Assembly: GCF_000315625.1 (NCBI RefSeq)
Contig: NW_005434643.1
Location: 466,190 to 530,189, forward strand
DNA length: 64,000 nt
From: Guillardia theta CCMP2712
Lineage: Eukaryota > Cryptophyceae > Pyrenomonadales > Geminigeraceae
Direction: 5' to 3'
Part shown: positions 42,618 through 54,888 of the stretch, piece by piece
Layout of the letters: each line of letters begins with the position of its first letter
Position numbering within the stretch: position 1 is the stretch's first letter
Translations under genes and position numbers: made by a program
The notes under the pieces: model-generated
The model's database searches: none
What the model was told of the DNA's origin: nothing
What the model saw: the letters and a program-made list of their open reading frames with translations, nothing else

Positions 42618-43609
42618 GCTAATATTGGAATCAATTCCTGACTCCTAGAGTCTGTGCACAGATGAATGACTAGTAGAACAGCTCAACAGCTGACTGATAA
42701 GCCAAAGACCAAGACTCACAGATGGCCTTGCGCACGAAGACACCAATGACTTTCACAGCCAACCAAACACCTCAGATAACTCAGATCAACTTCCCAACAA
42801 TCTCCAGCACTTTATTCCCAACACTCGTAGCAGCAAGACCAACCAAACAGCTTCCCTTCACACACCACCGCCTTACTTCCACCACTGTACGAGTGCTGCC
42901 TCTTCGACAGCCGGCGCCTCTTGATTCCTCCGGCGCCGCCTCAGCTTCAAGTCCCCAGGAGTCCAACCAACCGGATCTTCTAAGTCACAGACTAAGCTCC
43001 AGCCCACTAGGCTAGTAGCTTGGACCTGCAGGCTTCACTTGGTTCACAACCTGATTAGACGCATCCCTTGAACTTATCGCGTCTGAAAGAACTTCTGAGA
43101 GGTTTGTCAGAACCTGAGTTCTTACAGCTAATCGAATCAACCTCCACCTCACTGGCCAGACCGACGAGTCTATTTAACCCGATCCACCAAACACTATCTC
43201 TCAGTACACCTGAGATCCTTACCCCAACCTTATTCACCTCAACGATACACAGCTGTGCAGCCTGGTCTCTAACACCTTCACTGATGATGATAGAACTCTC
43301 AGAAGAACCACACAACACCACCAACACTTCCTTTATTCACAGCAGTCACCTCCCCTTCAGTCGGCCTTGCAACCGTGACTCCAGTGACGGCAAGTACAAT
43401 GCACAGCGCCCTGGACACGTGTCCTCCTCACCCCCTTTTCACTGCCAGACCCTCAGGCTCGTCGATTCCTTAATTCCACTGAGACCTATGTCAAAGCCCC
43501 GTGACTTCCATCTGAGTCGCTGACTCTGTGAGCTTCGTCTACCGATGAGACGCAATACCCTGAACTTCTCGCCGTCTCCAAGAACTTATCGGCGGCGAGT
43601 TCTTACACC
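42618..43609. other. C-rich unique insert between hairpin copies; two weak frames
   Basis: Plus-strand frames 42722-43015 (97 codons) and 43068-43523 (151 codons) are Ser/Thr/Pro-rich and lack recognisable motifs. Two similar words, CTGAGTTCTTACA near 43110 and GCGAGTTCTTACA near 43594, frame part of it. Composition (CCAACCAAACACC, CCTCC) differs from both the hairpin array and the GC island. It could be a degenerate element or an insertion that split the array. Confidence 0.35.
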
Positions 43610-43680
43610 CCCTCAATTTTCAAGTTGTTCCATGTAGATTTCAGGCCGAACACCCCCTCAATTTTCAAGTTGTTCCACAG
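43610..43680. repeat. Partial copies of the hairpin unit
   Basis: Two left-arm copies (CAATTTTCAAGTTGTTCCA) and a GATTTCAGGCCGAACACCCC spacer, without the loop or right arm. They show that the array family extends past the intervening 1 kb. Confidence 0.9.
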
Positions 43681-43796
43681 TGAAATATTTTTTGTGGCCC
43701 TGAATCATTTCGCCGGGGCGCACTGAGTGTTCCAAGTTCCGGCTGAAGCCTGGCACTGCCGCATGCGGCCATGTTATGTTAAGTTATGTTGACCTC

Positions 43797-44487
43797 CGAC
43801 TGTTCAAGTTGTGTCTGACACCGTGACTCAGCGGCTACCGTAGTACCCGGGGCCGCCCCGGCGCTGCCAGGGCAAGCAGGCACCGTGACGGTTCCAAGGC
43901 CGAGTCACTGTCGGAGCCTCCGCCGGGCGGCGGCGGCCGGGCGGCCAGCCCGATCATATCAGATAGCCCCGCGGGGCTGAGTTAATTGAACACAGGCTGA
44001 AAACTCAACTTGCAAGGTCCGACCGCCGCCCGGCCGGGCGAGCCGGACCGTCTCCGGGACCTCTGAGCGGCTTCAAGGCTACTACCCGACTGTTCAAGTT
44101 GTGTCTGACACCGTGACTCAGCGGCTACCGTAGTACCCGGGGCCGCCCCGGCGCTGGCAAGCAGGCACCGTGACGGTTCCAAGGCCGAGTCACTGAGTCA
44201 GCGCCGGGCTGGCGCGGCACTGCTCACTGGCGGCCGCTGACCCCGTGACTGCCAGGCTCGGGCTGGCCGCCCGGCCGCCGCCGCCCGGCGGAGGCTCAGT
44301 GAGACGGTCCCGGCGACCGTCGGCACTGTGATTAATGCCGGGATCAGCATGCCAGCCATGCGGCCAGTCCCGGCGATCAGATAGCCCCGCTGAGTTAATT
44401 GAACACAGGCTGAAAACTCAAGGTCCGACCGCCGCCCGGCCGGGCGAGCCGGACCGTCTCCGGGACCTCTGAGCGGCTTCAAGGCTA
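43797..44487. repeat. Duplicated GC-rich blocks in A-B-A-B order
   Basis: Block A (43797-43912, word GTTCAAGTTGTGTCTGACAC) recurs at 44087-44194. Block B (43961-44082, words TGAGTTAATTGAACACAGGC and GAGCCGGACCGTCTCC) recurs at 44378-44487. Copies differ by small deletions. The intervening and flanking DNA is built of CCGGGCGG, GTGAC and GAGTCAC words. Confidence 0.9.
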
Positions 44488-44519
44488 CCGTAGCCGGTGA
44501 GTCAACCGTTGAACGGTGA

Positions 44520-45676
<1,157 letters not shown>

Positions 45677-45755
45677 ACCGTCTCTACCCGTAGCTTTCTC
45701 CTTCCTCTCCTCTCATGTCCTCCTCGCCCTCCTGCCTTCCTCGCTAGTGGTCTTG

Positions 45756-45761
45756 AATAAA
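45756..45761 (+). terminator. AATAAA polyadenylation signal after the CDC7-type gene
   Basis: Hexamer 79 nt past the stop codon, so the 3' end of the kinase gene looks intact. Confidence 0.65.
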
Positions 45762-48273
45762 CACGGTCTCTCCTCCGGCATCTCCTCTCGCAGCGATCAG
45801 GCATATCAACTAGCCTGGCCTGCCAGGCGTCCATTTCCCTTCCAACCCCTCCCCTCTCCTTCCCCCAGCCTCTCAAACTCCTCACCTCCTCACAAATGAC
45901 ACCGCCATATTACAATAGGTTGGGAGAAGCCTCAAAAAACGCAATCATGGCAAAGCAACAGGAAGTCTCTTGAAATATGTTTCTTATTCAACCGACGAAG
46001 CATTCAGGTAAAGGAAGCTAGGGCGTCAACACAACAAGGAGAATCGAATTTCCTTCATGTCTTCGAAGGTTGCTTCTCTGATCGGTTCCCTTCATGTTTC
46101 CCTTCTTCTGGAAGTGAACAACCATCACCTATAGCTGATGAGTGCTTTGGTACGCAAGTGCAAATTTCGATGAGATGCATACCTTACACATTCAACCTAC
46201 TATAGGTGTGATTCTCAGCCAAGAATTGAGCTGTTTGATCTCAGTACTTGCCTGGCAGTCTCAGGAGTTAGCATTGAGGGGCCATGGTCCTTGACTGCGC
46301 TCAGCAGCTGAGCAAACAGTCCCTGAGTACATTGGGAGTAGTGGGATAGGGAAGAGACGGGGCAAGTGTGAGGTCGTTTACAAGTGTTTTAGATTGATAC
46401 GAGAAGTTTGCACTACCCCCTACCCCTCAACACGGGCTGGAGGCCGTTGGAAAGATTCAAATCATTTGAATACCTACCCCGAGCCACCTCATGATTATTT
46501 AGTCAACTATACACGCCTATTCATATCAAATAGAGGAAGGTTTTGCTCAACATTGCCCTTCTTGTCTTGGATGGCCCGGCAGCCCCTGGCAACGAAAAAG
46601 GTACATAAATTGACGGAGCCAACATTTTTAGCTCAATTTTCTCTTGCCGCTTGAATTTGACTAAAACTACTATGAGAACCACCCTGGTTAACTGATCCGA
46701 CAAGGATACGGAACGGCAACGCTATGTATATCCCGAGCGCAACCCCGGCGACGGTGGCCCAGTGGCAAGAGCCGCACACTGACAACTGCGGCAGTGCAGC
46801 CAAGGTTACGCCGCGGCCCGGGCCCGGGGATTCAACTTGCCAAGTTGGGCCGTTCTCTCATTGATCACTACTACCGTCCGTTTCCGGGACTCGGGAACTA
46901 CTCAGGCTCAGCCGCGAAGTTTCCCGATGGGACAATTCAGTGACTTGAAACCACAGGCAGACACTGAGTGACGCCGCTGTGACGAATCACTGTCATCAGC
47001 CGATCATCGCCGATACCTTCAAGGCTTCCTTCATTACCGTGCGGTCACCAGTAGTACAGCACCGTGCCTGGCAGTGGCCAGGCACTGACCTGGCAGTACG
47101 GCTCAGTGACCGTGAGTTGACAGTGAGCACTGGCAGATCGGACCGTACGGGACTGTCTGTCCACAGTGCAGTGCCAGCTTTCAAGCCGGGCCTGATGTGA
47201 CCACTGCGGCTGCTCAGATGCCCGATGATGCGGCTAAAAGCCGTTCAACGGTTGCAGTGCGATCGGATCGTCCGATCAAACATCGAGTCACGGTCACCGT
47301 CCGATGAGTCAAACAGTGCCACCGTTGAACAGTGCTGTGATGAAACATCGGGTTACCACTTGCCATGCCATGATGCGTGGTCCGAGGATCTCATCATAGT
47401 AGGCAGGCGGCCCGCGATGCGCTATGGACGGCGAACATCGGAACTTGCCACCCGGAAAGACAGACGGTGACTCAGCCTTTGAGTCGAGCCTCGTCACGCT
47501 ACAATTAATATGCTGAGTCACACACGTGAATTATATATAATTATGCATAATTTGCAGTTTCTTTATTGCGGTAGGTCCGAGTCCGGTCGGAATCATCATT
47601 CCAATGGCTACCGCGACGCAGAATCGGCATGGCGCAATGGGATCCGGAGGGAGCGGGCAAAGAGATCATCACTGCTCTGACATGACCTGTGTGTGTTGCT
47701 GAGAAGCAGTGAGTAGAGCTGTGAGTTCTGTGGACCCTTCTGCCTTGGAGGAGTGTGGGCATGCTTTATCGTTCCTCTTGCCTCCCTCGGAAGAGTCGGA
47801 GCATGCATTACATGGAGCCCTGCTTGTTTGAGTTTGCCAGAAAGAGCATAATCGCTATGAATCCCCTTGTGTGTACCATCCGCAGCCTATCATCTTGTGA
47901 TGGCCGAGCCAGTGAGAATTTACCTTCATGTACGACACGATGTTCGCCGCTGGTTCCGGCCTGCGAGATCCGTGCGGTCCTCGGGGCTCATCTCAACGAA
48001 CTTGAGCCATGAGCACCTTGTATCCTGACTTGTTTTGACGAGTGGGAGAGGTTTGATGGAAGTGAAGTACTAGCCGTTAGTTAAAATTCAACATGTAAAT
48101 TTCGAGATCAGCAATGCTTTTCAATCTTGATCCCCAATAGCATGGTGGAGTAAGAGTAGAAGGAGATCGCTAGCGACATGTAGATTTGGAGCTTCACTTC
48201 CCTGCTGACGCCTTTTTCCGCTCTTTCCTCTGCATTATCGTTGACGCTGACGCATCTGCTAGGGAGGTTAAGG
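45762..48273. other. Intergenic, both island types, no gene
   Basis: 46400-46500 has CCCCTACCCC and a palindromic GATTCAAATCATTTGAATAC word. 46700-47480 is a GC/GTCAC/GATCGGA-type island with repeated CCGTTGAA/TTCAACGG words. 47500-48270 is mixed. Frames under 90 codons on both strands have no support. Confidence 0.5.
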
Positions 48274-51200
48274 ATGGAGTACAGCGTGAACGAGGAGTTT
48301 GTCCGCCAGGTCTCAGCGCAGTGGGGAGGGACAAGGTCTCGAGACGTGAACAGCATCCTGGAGATAGTGGAGAGGTAAAGGAGTGTGGAGCAAGAATAGG
48401 GCTGACGACCGTATCAAGGCTGTGGGGGCACTTCTTCAGCGGGGATGTGGCTCCAAGTGACGGGGAGAAGATAAGGCTTGCGGCAAAGCTGATCACGAGA
48501 TGCGACGCAAACTCGGACGGGCTGCTGAATTTAGAGTCGTTCCTTGAGTGGTACAGGATCACAGTCGACATATGGCCGTTGATCAAGAAGACGGTCAAGA
48601 GCAAGATAGTATGTGACGATCATGTTTTAACCCGCAATTGATCTGTTCTTCTCCAGATCACAGCATCGAATACAACGTTGACATGGGACGATAATCTTAT
48701 CTTGGCAAAGGTAGCGTTCGATGACAATGATGAAGATGACTGCGGTAGAGTAAGTCAGGAGGTACGCTTGGTTTTTGGCGGGGCAGCACCAGTGTGTAAC
48801 TCGCTTGCTCATGTACAGAAAATCCTCAAGGTTGCAGATGTAGTCCTTGACAACTTGAGTGAGGAGCAGAACATCACAAAGCTTGAGAGGATCAAACTCT
48901 GCGAAGATCTCCTCAACTACAGAGAAGACAAGAACGACGACAGGATCACCTTCCCTGCCTTCTGCTCCTGGTACTCCAGCATCGAAGGGAAGCTGCTGGG
49001 CATTCGTGCACTTGCTGCCAAGCAGATGGTGGCGCGAGAAGGGATGCAGGTAGTTTGAGATGAGGATGACAGCGCAAGAGACTGACATTCCCGCAGGCGT
49101 TGAGCCAGCACAGCTCGCCGATGGCAAGGGAAAGCTCTGTGCTGGACTCGCAGTCGAAACAACAAGACATGCTCGTGAAACGCAAACTCTTCGCCTCGAG
49201 GGAATCGCACAACGAGACTCCCACCAAACCTCTGCCTCGACCTCCTTCTCCTGCCCGAGAACATGTCGCTAGCATGCGCACCCCAGCTCACATGGAAGGA
49301 TCCAGAAACGTCTCGTCACCGTCGATTCACGTGGAAGGATCCAGAAACTCTCCATCGGTCTCTGCTCATGTAGACGAGGGGTTTAGAAACATCTCTCCGT
49401 CTCTCTCTGGTGGGGCCCTGTCTCACAATGGGCTAATCCCCCCAGAGTCTTCAGGCGCAAGGTCATCAGGCAACCATATCAGAGATCAAAGCCTGGACTA
49501 CGCTCCTGACTTGACGGCAACGTCTTTGCTTGACCAGCAGTCGGCGCCTCTTGACAACTCTTCTCCTTCGAGAGTCAAGAACATCGCCAAGTCCTTCTCG
49601 GTCGGGCCGATCGCTCAGCTGGACCTGTCGAAGCTCAAGACGGATGAGTCGGACGAGGGCGCGTCAAACAAATCCCCCACTCATGGCGCCGACGACATTC
49701 TGCAGCGTCTGGCCCGACTGAACATCACACCCAGGAAGTCGGAGATGTCAAACCTGCAGCCTCCCACGGAAGTTGAGAAGATTCGCATCGAAGAGAGGAT
49801 CGACGAGCTGCTGCAGAGCAGGTCGAGGTGGAGCGAGGGGAGGGAGCCGGCGATGCCGGGCTTCCAGAGCACCTCTTCCCTCATACACACGCTGCAGGAG
49901 CGCAAGCCTCTTCCCAGCATCTCCATAGCCACAGAGGCTGAGCTGTCTGCGGCTGACATCAAGTACTCCAGCACCTCCGTGTTGCGATCTCAGACCCCCA
50001 GGAGCTCCGACGCCTCGACGCGCTTTGACAACTCGCGGCCTCATGCCATCGTGACGTCAGACACGAGCACCTACACCCCCAGAAGCTCCGCCAGCCGATC
50101 TCATGTCGTCATCAACCCCGAGGAATACTCGCTGAGCTCATCGCCTTTCTCGGCCAAGGTGGAGGACGAGCTAATCGAGTTCTACAAGATCTACAACCCT
50201 CACAAGCTCGCCCACATAGTGCAAGTAGCGCAGAGGTACCGCAACGACAGGCGGGGCCTGAACCAGGCGCTGCGAGACAGGTATGGCACCGACCTCGATA
50301 GCCTGCGAAAGACTCGCCTCGCCTTCCCTCGAGACACCCCGAGGGGTCAGGAGTCCTCGTTCGGCTCCCCCGTACGAGTTCCGAGGAACACGGGAACAGA
50401 TCAGAACTTTGCGGAACGATCAAGAGGAGGCGGGGGTGACACGGGCGACAAGATCTTCCGACTCTTTGGGGTTCGGCTTGTGCGGCGACATGACAGAGAT
50501 CACGGGACCGGCTACATCGCCATCTCTGAGGTCCATCCATCCAGGTGAGCGAAGGAGGGAAGTAGAGAAGGGATGAGAGAAGCGGGAAGCAGCAGGGGAA
50601 GTTAAGGGTTGAGGCTGAGATTGTGTGATTGGAAGAGGGGTGGGGTTTGGGGGGGGGGATGGAAGGGCAGAGGAGGACGAGGACGACGACGAGAAGGAAG
50701 GCGGCGGAGGAGGAAGGCGGAAAGGGGGGGGGATGGGGGAGGGGGGATGGAAGAGGAAGGGAAGGGAGGGCTGCGTGTGAGGACGCTGCAGGTCCTACAC
50801 CGGGCTGGAGGCTGACCAGGAGGTGATCATGGTCAACAACCGGCGGGTGCGAGGGGAGGCAGTGGGGGACCTGGTGCGGTACATGGGGATAGAGACGGAG
50901 AATAGCTTGCTGCTGGAAGTGAAGCGAGGGTCCAAGGTCGTGTCGGTGAGCCTTGAGGGGGGAGGGTTGAGGGCAAGACGTGAGGGTCTGAACAGGTCCG
51001 CCTCCCTCGAGGGTCGTTCCAAGAGACGAGGACGGAGATGAATTACCAAGCGGTGAGTGGAGGAGAGGAGAGGAGAGGGGAAGGGAGAGCAGAGCAAAAG
51101 TGGTGGTGGAGGTGGACATGATTGATGAAAGGAGGTTGAGCAGCACGAGCACGAGCACGAAGAGTGGGGGAGTAGGAAACCGACTACTTCTGACAGCAGC

Positions 51201-51514
51201 TCTCGCAGGATTTCTCTCCTTCACGTGTCCGTACCAGCACTGTGTACCTCCAGCCCGGGACGCCACCAGGAAGGAGCGTCAGTCCCATCTCCTTCATCCA
51301 GCCTTCCATGGAACTTGGGGGATATTTCCATGGCGGCGGCCACGTGCCCGAAGCCTCCTGGTCCCCCATGCAGAGCCCCAGAGGAGAGTTTCGGCCTGTC
51401 AGCCCGATGATGGGGCATCCGCTCTCCATGCAGCCTCCCGCCTTCAACCAGCCGATTCCTATGATCTTCAGCTCGGGGTATGGCAACATGAGCCCGAGAA
51501 ACAGCAGGTGGTGA
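48274..51514 (+). CDS. EF-hand-like and PDZ-like scaffold protein
   Basis: Exons: 48274 to about 48374, about 48395-48608, 48657-48749, 48819-49049, 49097-50544, 50792-50945, 50996-51052 and 51209-51514 (stop TGA). All borders after 48608 join in phase. N-terminal helices hold EF-hand-like loops (RCDANSDGLLNLESFLEWY; then DDNDEDDCGR before KILKVADVVL). A 480-residue Ser/Pro-rich region follows, with FYKIYNPHKLAHIVQVAQRY near its end. A C-terminal PDZ-like fold covers GDKIFRLFGVRLVRRHD, GYIAISEVHPS and GLEADQEVIMVNNRRVRGE. The tail is Pro/Gly/Met-rich. It is probably a calcium-responsive adaptor (inference). The first intron would be only 20 nt (48375-48394), or a weak GTCTCG donor is used. 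The end may also be spliced (CAG/GTGGTG). Confidence 0.7.
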
Positions 51515-51540
51515 GGGGTAGGAAGAGAGGGAAGAGAACG

Positions 51541-51628
51541 AGGAGGAGGAGGAGGAGGAGGGAGGAGGAGGAGGAGGAGGAGGAGGAGGAGGAGGAGGAG
51601 GAGGAGGAGGAGGAGGAGGAGGAGGAGG
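51541..51628. repeat. GGA triplet repeat running into an assembly gap
   Basis: About 29 GGA units up to the first N. The repeat probably caused the gap. Confidence 0.9.
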
Positions 51629-51728
51629 NNNNNNNNNNNNNNNNNNNNNNNNNNNNNNNNNNNNNNNNNNNNNNNNNNNNNNNNNNNNNNNNNNNNNNNN
51701 NNNNNNNNNNNNNNNNNNNNNNNNNNNN
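51629..51728. other. Assembly gap (100 N)
   Basis: Exactly 100 unknown bases. The left flank is GGA repeat and the right flank is AT-rich sequence of a different character, so unrelated pieces may be joined here. Confidence 0.98.
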
Positions 51729-51928
51729 TTCAGGTAATTAGAGATGAACCCTCAAAATCCTATTATACATCCATTGGGCTCTATTCAATTTCATGTTTCA
51801 AATCTCACTTTCTCAAGGTGGTATTGCTTAAATATGAATTAGTCTAGCTCTCACACATAATTTTTAGTAGCTTAAAAACAGCTAAAAAACGTGTTTATTG
51901 CTCCCTGACGAATCAAATTAGACCGGTT

Positions 51929-52159
51929 TCATCTGAAACTTTTGCAGTCATGTAGTAACGGGTTTTGTGGTTTCATTAACACTAAAAGTGTACAAATCTT
52001 TTCCAGTATATCGTCAGTTATGCTTAATCTTAGTTTTATGACGCAGTTTTTCAAACAACAGTATGTATGGGCAGCAAAGTTTCCAGCATCCTCCATGTTG
52101 TTGAGCCAACATAGAGAATACTTCTTCTTGTCAGGTACCCAGAATCTTTTAACTAGCAT
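51929..52159 (-). CDS. AT-rich short frame, uncertain gene
   Basis: 76 codons from an ATG at 52159, with coherent amino-acid order (VKRFWVPDKKKYSLCWLN, then ITDDILEKICTLLVLMKPQN). Codon use is much AT-richer than the neighbouring TIR-like gene. It could be a small gene, the remnant of an element, or a chance frame. No family is recognised and no splice partners were found. Confidence 0.25.
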   Translation of the reverse strand: MLVKRFWVPDKKKYSLCWLNNMEDAGNFAAHTYCCLKNCVIKLRLSITDDILEKICTLLVLMKPQNPLLHDCKSFR

Positions 52160-52185
52160 AGCTATCAAATCAGTATCAAAACGTG

Positions 52186-52219
52186 GTGGAGGAGGAGGAG
52201 GAGGAGGAGGAGGAGGAGA
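52186..52219. repeat. GGA triplet repeat
   Basis: About 11 GGA units just downstream of the stop of the minus-strand TIR-like gene. Confidence 0.85.
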
Positions 52220-52274
52220 AAGTGGAGAGGATAGTATACTAGGAATAAAGATGCAAACAAGGGAGGGACGCAAG

Positions 52275-54854
52275 TCAAGTAGGAATTCCAGCTCTGAGAG
52301 ATCTCTTGTGGATGTAAACTGCCGTCTTAGCGATGAGATTCTGCAAATCCGATAATCAAAACAAGTGTCGAGCAGCAGCAGAGGCGGCAGCGGCAGCGGC
52401 AGCGGCAGCGGCAGCGGCAGCGGCAACAGCAGCGGCGGCAGACGCAAGGAACCTGGTTGAATCGATGCAGGAAGACTTCTTCTTCGACGACGAGGACCTC
52501 GAGGTCGAGGAGCTGCGGGGTTGACCCTTGACATCCCTTAGGCTCTCGTGGGGGGCAGGAGGAGGAGACTCACCTAGAGCACGGGAAGAGACCACGAGCA
52601 GGTGCCGAGCTGAGTCAAACCGGTGTCGTTCTGCGATGGTTGGATCAGGAACGAGGAGGGAAGAGGAGAGAATGGGGGAGCGAGAAGGCAGCGAGACGAT
52701 GAGAGGTGACGGAGAGGAGGAGATGGAAGAAAAGGAGATAGAAGATCGGGTGAGGTGGGGAGGCAACGAGAGCATGGTACGGAGACAGAACAAGGAGAGG
52801 AAAAGGAGGAGTAGGAGGAGGAGGAGGAGGAGGAGGAGGAGGAGGAGGAAGATGTCCGTACCTTTCCAGTAGTCAGCGGCAGACTCTGAGTCGGTGAGGA
52901 AGAGGACGAAGAAGTCAGGGGAAGCAGCGGCGTGAGCCAAGTCGGAAGCGACAGCGACGCGGAGGCCACAACTCTCTAGGAAGGAGACGAGCGGGGAAAG
53001 TGTCTCGAGCGCCTGCCCGTGCGAGTCTGTGAAGACCTGCCAGGATGAGTGAGGAGAAAGAAGTAGAGGAAGAGGAAGAGGAAGAGGAAGAGGAAGAGGA
53101 AGAGGAAGAGGAAGAGGAAGAGGAAGAGGAAGAGGAAGAGGAAGAGGAAGGGGGGGGGCGGAGGGTTGCTGAAGCGGGAGCAGGAGAGTAGAGGAGGAGC
53201 TAAAAGAAGCTGAGGGGTAGAGAGAAGTAAAGTAGAACATGTCGAAAGGGGAAGCAGAAGCTATAGGACGATGATGATCGCAAGGAGCAGGATCAGGAAT
53301 AAAGACTGACATGCAGGCTCAAGTCCATTCGGCGAAACTCCTCTGCAATGAGAAACAAGGGCTGCAGATAAGAATCACAAGAGAAAAGCAGAGCAGAGCA
53401 GAGCAGAGCAGAGCACAAGAGGAGGGAGGACGGGACAGCAGAGGAGGAAAGAGAGAGGAGAGGGGAGGAGAGACAGGACAGGAGAGGACAGGAGAGCAAG
53501 CGAGGACCAGGAGCTCCGATGAGTGATGAAGACGACAGTCAAGAAATCGCCACAGGACGGCAGGGGCGTTAAGGAAGAGAAACAGGGCAATGATCTGCGT
53601 TGGTCGAGGTCAGCTGAGAGGGGAGCTGGGGGAAAAGAACAGAGAGAGATCACTTGTAGGAAAGAGAAGTATGGAGGATAAACGTGAAACTGCAAAAATG
53701 TCAACAGGAACACACTGCATCAGCTTCTCCCCTCCAGTTTCCCTCCTGTTTCCCCTCCCTCCTCCTCCTCCCCTCCCCCCCCCCTCCCCCCTGCTTCCAG
53801 CATCCTCCTCGCACCAGCTCGTTGCTTGTCAGTAGTCGACCTGACAGGCATCCCTTGCAGACATAGCTCGGAGGAGGAAACTCAGCGGGAGCACCGGCAT
53901 CCTGTTCGAGTTGGTCAGCAGCAAGGAGGAGACAATGAGGACGAAAGCACAAGTGGAGGAAAGAGAGGAAGAGAAGGAGGAGGAGGACCGGGGGAGGTTT
54001 GGGGGGAGACGGATCCGAACATCATGAGAAAGAGAAGGAGAGGATGGAGGAGAAAAGGAAAGGGAAGAGAGAAAGACAGTGAAACGGAAGAGGACTAGCA
54101 CGAGGCCAGGGGCAAAACTCAGGTCAAGGAGCATGAAGAGAGGGTGAGGGAAAGAGGAGGTTTCTTGAAATAGGAAGAGAGAGAGGCAGAAACTGAGAGG
54201 AGGGAGGGGGGAGGGGGGAGGGGGGAGGGGGGAGGGGGGAGGGGGGAAGGAAGAGGAGGAGAAGGAGGAGGAGGAGGAGGAGGAGGAGGAGGAGGAGACC
54301 GAGGGCGGACTCCAGCTGCTGCCATCAGTAAATACGCAACGGGCCCCTTCGACCGTGAACCCCCAGCACCCTGCACGCGACCTACAGGTCTCGCAACAGA
54401 TCTGACGCCGTCTTCTCAGCTGGGAAAGGACTCTCCCGCCCTCCCTCCCCCTTACCTGAAAGGTCGCCCAGCACGTCCCCACCACGACCTCAGCAGCTGT
54501 GAAGTTTGCGGGGGAGAATAGGGGCGGCTGATAGGACAAGCCCAGACCTGTCAGCTGGCAAGTGCCGTACTGACTGCCGAAGATTCGCGAGTAGGAAGAG
54601 AAAGTGTCGCCGCAGTAGGGGCCGAGGAGGATGAAACCGCCGATGCAGACCTCGAAAAGAAGGACCGCTAGACCCAGCCACGAGACGCCGAACATCCTTC
54701 CCAGCTCGAAGTGAACCTGCTCAAACTTCTCAGAACCTTGCTGCAAGGGTCAGCCAGGGCACACCTGGGTTCGCTGGGTCTGCGAGGAGAAGGAAGAAGC
54801 AAGTGGAGCAGGAGTGAGCTCGACGTCGTCGGAGCGCGTGAGAGGAGGCGAAGA

Positions 54855-54888
<34 letters not shown>

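Noticed and set aside
45762-48273. Short frames such as 47755-48012
   Set aside because: Under 90 codons, no motifs, overlapped by frames on the other strand.
50112-51266. 384-codon minus-strand frame
   Set aside because: It is antisense to well-supported, in-phase exons of the EF-hand/PDZ gene and is Pro/Ser low complexity.
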